In this document: piece by piece, positions 4,822-7,880 of the stretch | Layout of the letters: each line of letters opens with the position of its first letter | How positions within the stretch are numbered: position 1 is the stretch's first letter | Source of the DNA: M3007 sp037130425 | Lineage (GTDB): Bacteria > Bacteroidota > Bacteroidia > Chitinophagales > Saprospiraceae | Direction: 5' to 3' | DNA: 7,880 bases | Assembly: GCA_037130425.1 (NCBI GenBank) | Contig: JBAXTB010000273.1 | Coordinates: 1-7,880, forward strand | Notes under the pieces: generated by a model | Seen by the model: only the letters and a program-made list of their open reading frames with translations | Database searches by the model: none | Told to the model about the DNA's origin: nothing | Made by a program: the position numbers and the translations under genes

Positions 4822-6207
4822 ATGAAAAAAATAACATTCAAACAGGCCGCTCCGTTTTCATTATTGGCAATTGTCGCGTTATGGTCGGTGTTTGCCCCTG
4901 TGTTGCCTACTTATGTTGACAACGGTAAATACAACGCGGCCGATATTGCGTGGATTTTGGTTGCCACCGCGCTGGTTTTCCTGATGACGCCCGGTCTGGC
5001 GTTTTTTTACGGCGGCATGGTTCACCGGAAAAACGTGATTTCCACCATGATTAAAAGCGTGGTGGCTGCCGGTGTGGTGAGCGTATTGTGGCTTGTGGTC
5101 GGATTCAGCCTCGCCTTCGGGGAAAGCATCGGCGGGTTTATTGGAAATCCGTTTACGTTTTTATTTTTCCAACACGTGAGTTCCGGCGCGCCGTGGAGCC
5201 TTGCGCCCACGATTCCGCTTACCTTGTTTGCGTTTTTCCAATTGATGTTTGCCATCATCACGCCCGGACTGGTAGTAGGCGCGGTGGCGGAACGCATCCG
5301 TTTTACCTCGTATATTTTGTTTACGGCCCTGTTTAGCCTGCTGGTGTACGCGCCGCTTGCGCACTGGACCTGGCACCCCGACGGATTTTTGTTCAAATGG
5401 GGCGTGCTCGACTTTGCGGGCGGCACCGTGGTGCATATTTCTGCCGGTTGCGCTGCCCTCATGGGCGCGCTCGCGCTCAAGCGCCGGATTGCGCATATAG
5501 AAAATCAGGAAATTCCGCCGGCAAACGTGCCTTATGTACTCATCGGCACCGGTTTGTTATGGTTCGGCTGGTTTGGTTTCAACGCGGGTTCGGCGTTGGG
5601 CGCCAATGCTTTAGCCGTTTCCGCCTTCGCTACCACCAACACTGCGGCCGCGTCAGCCGGTTTGTCCTGGATGTTTTTTGATGTGTTGAAAGGTAAAAAA
5701 CCGTCGGTACTCGGTTTCTGTATCGGCGCAGTGGTTGGTTTGGTTGCCATCACGCCCGGTTCAGGGTTTGTGGCCATTCCGCAAAGCATTTTTATCGGCG
5801 TATTTGCGGCCATTGTATCGAATGTGGCGGTGTATTACAAATCAAAATCTACCCTCGACGATACGCTTGATGTGTTTCCCTGTCACGGCGTCGGCGGGAT
5901 TGTGGGGATGTTGCTCACGGGTGTTTTTGCCTCTAAAACCATGAACGGCGCGGGCGCTGACGGGCTGCTGTACGGCAACATCGCGTTTTTCCTGACCCAG
6001 TTGAAGGGCTTGGTTGTAGTAGTAGCCTATAGCGCAGGCATGTCTTTCCTGATTTTTAAACTCATTAACCTGATTGAGCCGATCCGCGTCAGTTCGGAAG
6101 ACGAAGAACTGGGTCTTGACGCTTCGCAACACGATGAAAAATATGTGCAGGGCACTTTGCTGGTACCGCAGTCGGATGGGAAATTGGCGGAAGTGCCGGT
6201 GGAGTAG
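4822..6207 (+). CDS. amt: Ammonium transporter, Amt family
   Basis: This 461-residue inner-membrane protein conducts ammonium for nitrogen assimilation. A lysine-led hydrophobic segment (residues 2-29) looks like a signal peptide and is followed by the Amt core of about eleven membrane segments from residue 42. The Amt signature DFAGGTVVH (197-205) is present. Pore residues by alignment to E. coli AmtB are D197 (D160), the Phe gate F143 and F253 (F107, F215), W250 (W212), and the twin histidines H205 and H355 (H168, H318). Other conserved blocks are GLVVGAVAERIRF (149-161) and GWFGFNAGSA (249-258). The second histidine sits in DVFPCHGVGG, with Pro-Cys before it where E. coli has Gly-Val. The cytoplasmic tail begins after about residue 420 and keeps the GLDxSxH motif (431-437), near where PII proteins act. 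No glnK/glnB gene lies in the window. The gene is complete and apparently monocistronic. Confidence 0.97.
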   Translation: MKKITFKQAAPFSLLAIVALWSVFAPVLPTYVDNGKYNAADIAWILVATALVFLMTPGLAFFYGGMVHRKNVISTMIKSVVAAGVVSVLWLVVGFSLAFGESIGGFIGNPFTFLFFQHVSSGAPWSLAPTIPLTLFAFFQLMFAIITPGLVVGAVAERIRFTSYILFTALFSLLVYAPLAHWTWHPDGFLFKWGVLDFAGGTVVHISAGCAALMGALALKRRIAHIENQEIPPANVPYVLIGTGLLWFGWFGFNAGSALGANALAVSAFATTNTAAASAGLSWMFFDVLKGKKPSVLGFCIGAVVGLVAITPGSGFVAIPQSIFIGVFAAIVSNVAVYYKSKSTLDDTLDVFPCHGVGGIVGMLLTGVFASKTMNGAGADGLLYGNIAFFLTQLKGLVVVVAYSAGMSFLIFKLINLIEPIRVSSEDEELGLDASQHDEKYVQGTLLVPQSDGKLAEVPVE

Positions 6208-6216
6208 CCCCTAGGT

Positions 6217-6275
6217 GATTGGTTCTGTGTTGAACAAGGAACATTCAGCAGGGAACATCCAACAAGGAACCAATC
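6217..6275. repeat. Inverted repeat enclosing AACAAGGAAC direct repeats
   Basis: The left arm 6217-6232 (GATTGGTTCTGTGTTG) and right arm 6260-6275 (CAACAAGGAACCAATC) match at 14 of 16 positions as inverted repeats; one of the two differences is a G-U pair in RNA. Inside, AACAAGGAAC occurs twice (6233-6242 and 6261-6270), with a related GGGAACAT between them (6251-6258). It begins 10 bases after the transporter stop. It could be the 3' hairpin of that transcript or a copy of a dispersed intergenic repeat. There is no T run after it. Confidence 0.55.
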
Positions 6276-6311
6276 CAAGGTGGCCTTGCGCCGGGCATTT
6301 CGGGTATTATA

Positions 6312-6342
6312 TTGCCAATTGTAAGTGTACTATGTAAATTTT
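6312..6342 (+). promoter_or_regulatory. Candidate promoter for HMG-CoA synthase
   Basis: TTG at 6312-6314 is followed after 20 bases by TAAATTTT at 6335-6342, one base off the TAnnTTTG consensus. Spacing is as expected for Bacteroidota. Transcription would start near 6349, about 50 bases before the ATG at 6400. This excludes the more upstream in-frame ATG at 6325, which lies inside the promoter. Confidence 0.45.
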
Positions 6343-6399
6343 CGGCAACAAAAGCATCCGACTATTGTTAATACCCGATTCATACACCTTACTTCTATT

Positions 6400-7791
6400 A
6401 TGGCAAAACGCCTGCTTCCTGTTGGTATCGATGATATGGCATTTTATGTGCCCAAACTTTACCTCGACATTCGCGCGCTTGCGGAAAAACGCAATATCCC
6501 CTACGAAAAACTCTCAAAGGGCCTCGGTTTGTACAAAATGGCCCTGCCCGATGTACACGAAGACGCCGCCACCATGGCTGCCGAAGCCATCGCCGAACTG
6601 ATCGACCGGAACAAGCTGGATCCGAGGCGCATCGGCCGTATTTATTTTGGTACGGAAAGCGCGCTGGATATGTCCAAGCCAACCGGCACCTACACGGCCG
6701 AAATGCTGCAACAACGCTATGCCGACCAATACGGCCCGGACGCCTTCCGCCATTGCGATGTGCTGGACATGACCTTCGCCTGCATCGGCGCGGTGGATGC
6801 CCTGCAAAACACCCTCGATTGGGTTTCTACTGATCCCGAAAATATTGGCATTGTGGTGGCCAGCGATATTGCCAAATACGAACTCGGCTCCAGCGGCGAA
6901 TACACGCAGGGCGCCGGGGCGGTGGCCATGCTCGTGCGCTGGAACCCGCGCTTGCTCGTGGTGCGCCCTTTGTACGGCGTGGCCATGGAAAGTGTGCATG
7001 ATTTTTATAAACCGCGCCGCGAACGTTTTACCGAAACGCCGGTGTTCGACGGACAATACTCTAACCAGTGCTACCAGGATCGTATGAACGAAGCCCTGGA
7101 GGATTTCCGCCGCCGCGCTGTGGCATCTGGTTTGTTTAAATCTGAACAATATCCGGCTTTGTCCGAGCGCTGGTCGCGGATGATTTTTCACCTGCCTTAT
7201 GCGTTTCACGCCAAACGGATGTTCCTGGAACGCTTTGTTTCGGAACGTAAAGCCAAAGGTGTTTGGGCGGCGGATGTAATGCGTTTCGGGTTTCAGGAAC
7301 CTGAAGAAAGCGCATTTCCAGATAGCAAATCCTACGAAAAGGCGCAGGCAGTTTTCCTTAAAACAGTCAGTGAATCAGCGCTTTATCGCCGTTTTGTACA
7401 CGATAAATTAGAAAAAGCGCAACGGGCCAGTCAGGATACCGGCAATGTCTACACGGCTTCTATTTTCCTGGCGCTTATGAGCACTTTGGAATCGGATCAA
7501 CAGGAAAACAGCAATTTGAAAGGCAAACGTTTTGGCTTTGTGGCCTACGGGAGCGGCTCAAAAGCCAAGGTTTTTGAAGCGATTGTACAACCGGATTGGC
7601 AAACGATTGCGGCTCAATTTCATATTTTTGAAAAACTGAAACAACGCCAGGCGGTTGATTACGACCAGTACGAACTGTTGCATAACGGCGCGCAACAAAC
7701 GCCGGTGTTTACGGAAAAAGGCCGTTGGGGATTGGAGCGGATTGGGGTGGAAGGGGTGACCCTTGGCGCGCGGTATTACGGCGCGATGTAG
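6400..7791 (+). CDS. Hydroxymethylglutaryl-CoA synthase
   Basis: This cytoplasmic enzyme condenses acetyl-CoA with acetoacetyl-CoA to HMG-CoA, the first committed step of the mevalonate route to isoprenoids. With the start at 6400 it has 463 residues. The thiolase-like fold begins with VGIDDMAFYVPKLYL (8-22). By analogy with Staphylococcus MvaS, catalytic residues are E86 in GTESALD, C128 in DMTFACIGA and H264 in FHLPYAFH. GNVYTAS (348-354) and the C-terminal YGSGSKAKVF (383-392) are also family hallmarks. An in-frame ATG at 6325 would add 25 residues unlike the family N-terminus, so I reject it; the frame begins the family block MAKRLLPVGID at 6400. It is longer than typical Firmicutes MvaS (about 390 residues) and nearer eukaryotic length, with extra sequence around 290-340 and after 400. 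No other mevalonate gene is in the window, so the pathway assignment rests on this gene alone. A role in polyketide beta-branching is less likely, since no acyl carrier protein or PKS gene is adjacent. Confidence 0.93.
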   Translation: MAKRLLPVGIDDMAFYVPKLYLDIRALAEKRNIPYEKLSKGLGLYKMALPDVHEDAATMAAEAIAELIDRNKLDPRRIGRIYFGTESALDMSKPTGTYTAEMLQQRYADQYGPDAFRHCDVLDMTFACIGAVDALQNTLDWVSTDPENIGIVVASDIAKYELGSSGEYTQGAGAVAMLVRWNPRLLVVRPLYGVAMESVHDFYKPRRERFTETPVFDGQYSNQCYQDRMNEALEDFRRRAVASGLFKSEQYPALSERWSRMIFHLPYAFHAKRMFLERFVSERKAKGVWAADVMRFGFQEPEESAFPDSKSYEKAQAVFLKTVSESALYRRFVHDKLEKAQRASQDTGNVYTASIFLALMSTLESDQQENSNLKGKRFGFVAYGSGSKAKVFEAIVQPDWQTIAAQFHIFEKLKQRQAVDYDQYELLHNGAQQTPVFTEKGRWGLERIGVEGVTLGARYYGAM

Positions 7792-7839
7792 CCCTGGTGT
7801 CGCCGAGCGCAACGAGTGCATACATCTAACATCTTGTAA

Positions 7840-7859
7840 CCGCCGGTTTTAACCGGTGG
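7840..7859. repeat. REP-like palindrome downstream of HMG-CoA synthase
   Basis: CCGCCGGTT (7840-7848) and AACCGGTGG (7851-7859) form a near-perfect inverted repeat with one G-T pair and a two-base centre. It lies about 50 bases after the stop codon. It resembles the short CCGGTT-type palindromes scattered through Bacteroidota intergenic regions, and may also act as a 3' hairpin for this gene. No T run follows. Confidence 0.5.
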
Positions 7860-7880
7860 AATCCCAACTAATATCTCCAT

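Noticed and set aside
6514..7209. 231-codon minus-strand frame within HMG-CoA synthase
   Set aside because: It is antisense to an enzyme with all catalytic motifs intact, and its His/Arg/Ala-rich peptide has no domain I recognise.
7776..7880. Short minus-strand frame of 34 codons starting at the right edge
   Set aside because: It is mostly translated palindrome and overlaps the end of HMG-CoA synthase; there is no support for a gene.
1..7880. CRISPR array, tRNA, rRNA, transposase, integrase or toxin-antitoxin pair
   Set aside because: No regularly spaced repeats, cloverleaf-like segments or characteristic protein motifs were seen on either strand. The AAA/DUF4143 ATPase alone is not evidence of a defence or toxin system.

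Overview
The window reads as a piece of a Bacteroidota chromosome, possibly Saprospiria or a related class. This is inferred from several signs. Start codons mostly lack a Shine-Dalgarno sequence. Several leaders carry TAnnTTTG-type -7 boxes, some with a TTG or TTTG about 19-20 bases upstream. Genes are separated by AT-rich gaps holding palindromes and short degenerate repeats. Closest relatives cannot be named without a search.

Layout. (1) Bases 1-78 hold the N-terminal 26 codons of a leftward gene that runs off the left edge. (2) Bases 79-504 are a divergent AT-rich intergenic region with a plausible rightward promoter. (3) Bases 505-1326 (+) encode a 273-residue protein of unknown function with an HExxE-containing core. 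(4) A 52-base imperfect hairpin (1374-1425) separates it from the convergent sigma gene and overlaps that gene's stop codon. (5) Bases 3019-1407 (-) are a two-gene operon: a YCII/DGPF-domain protein, then an ECF42-type sigma factor, with 2 bases between them. (6) Bases 4300-3137 (-) encode a DUF4143-type AAA ATPase. (7) Bases 4301-4821 are a non-coding AT-rich stretch with a decayed GGAT-type repeat, a long palindrome and a -7 box. (8) Bases 4822-6207 (+) encode an Amt-family ammonium transporter. (9) Bases 6208-6399 hold a repeat-containing inverted repeat and the best-supported promoter in the window. (10) Bases 6400-7791 (+) encode a hydroxymethylglutaryl-CoA synthase of the mevalonate pathway. 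(11) The right end carries a REP-like palindrome.

How the genes relate. Only the YCII protein and the ECF42 sigma factor are clearly a functional unit; that pairing is characteristic of the ECF42 group. The ATPase, ammonium transporter and HMG-CoA synthase look like independent transcription units. I see no CRISPR array, tRNA, rRNA, transposase, integrase or obvious defence system. No wholly new multi-gene system is supported. The most interesting items are the uncharacterised HExxE protein, the hairpin across the sigma-factor stop codon, a candidate autoregulatory ECF42 promoter, and the intergenic palindromes.
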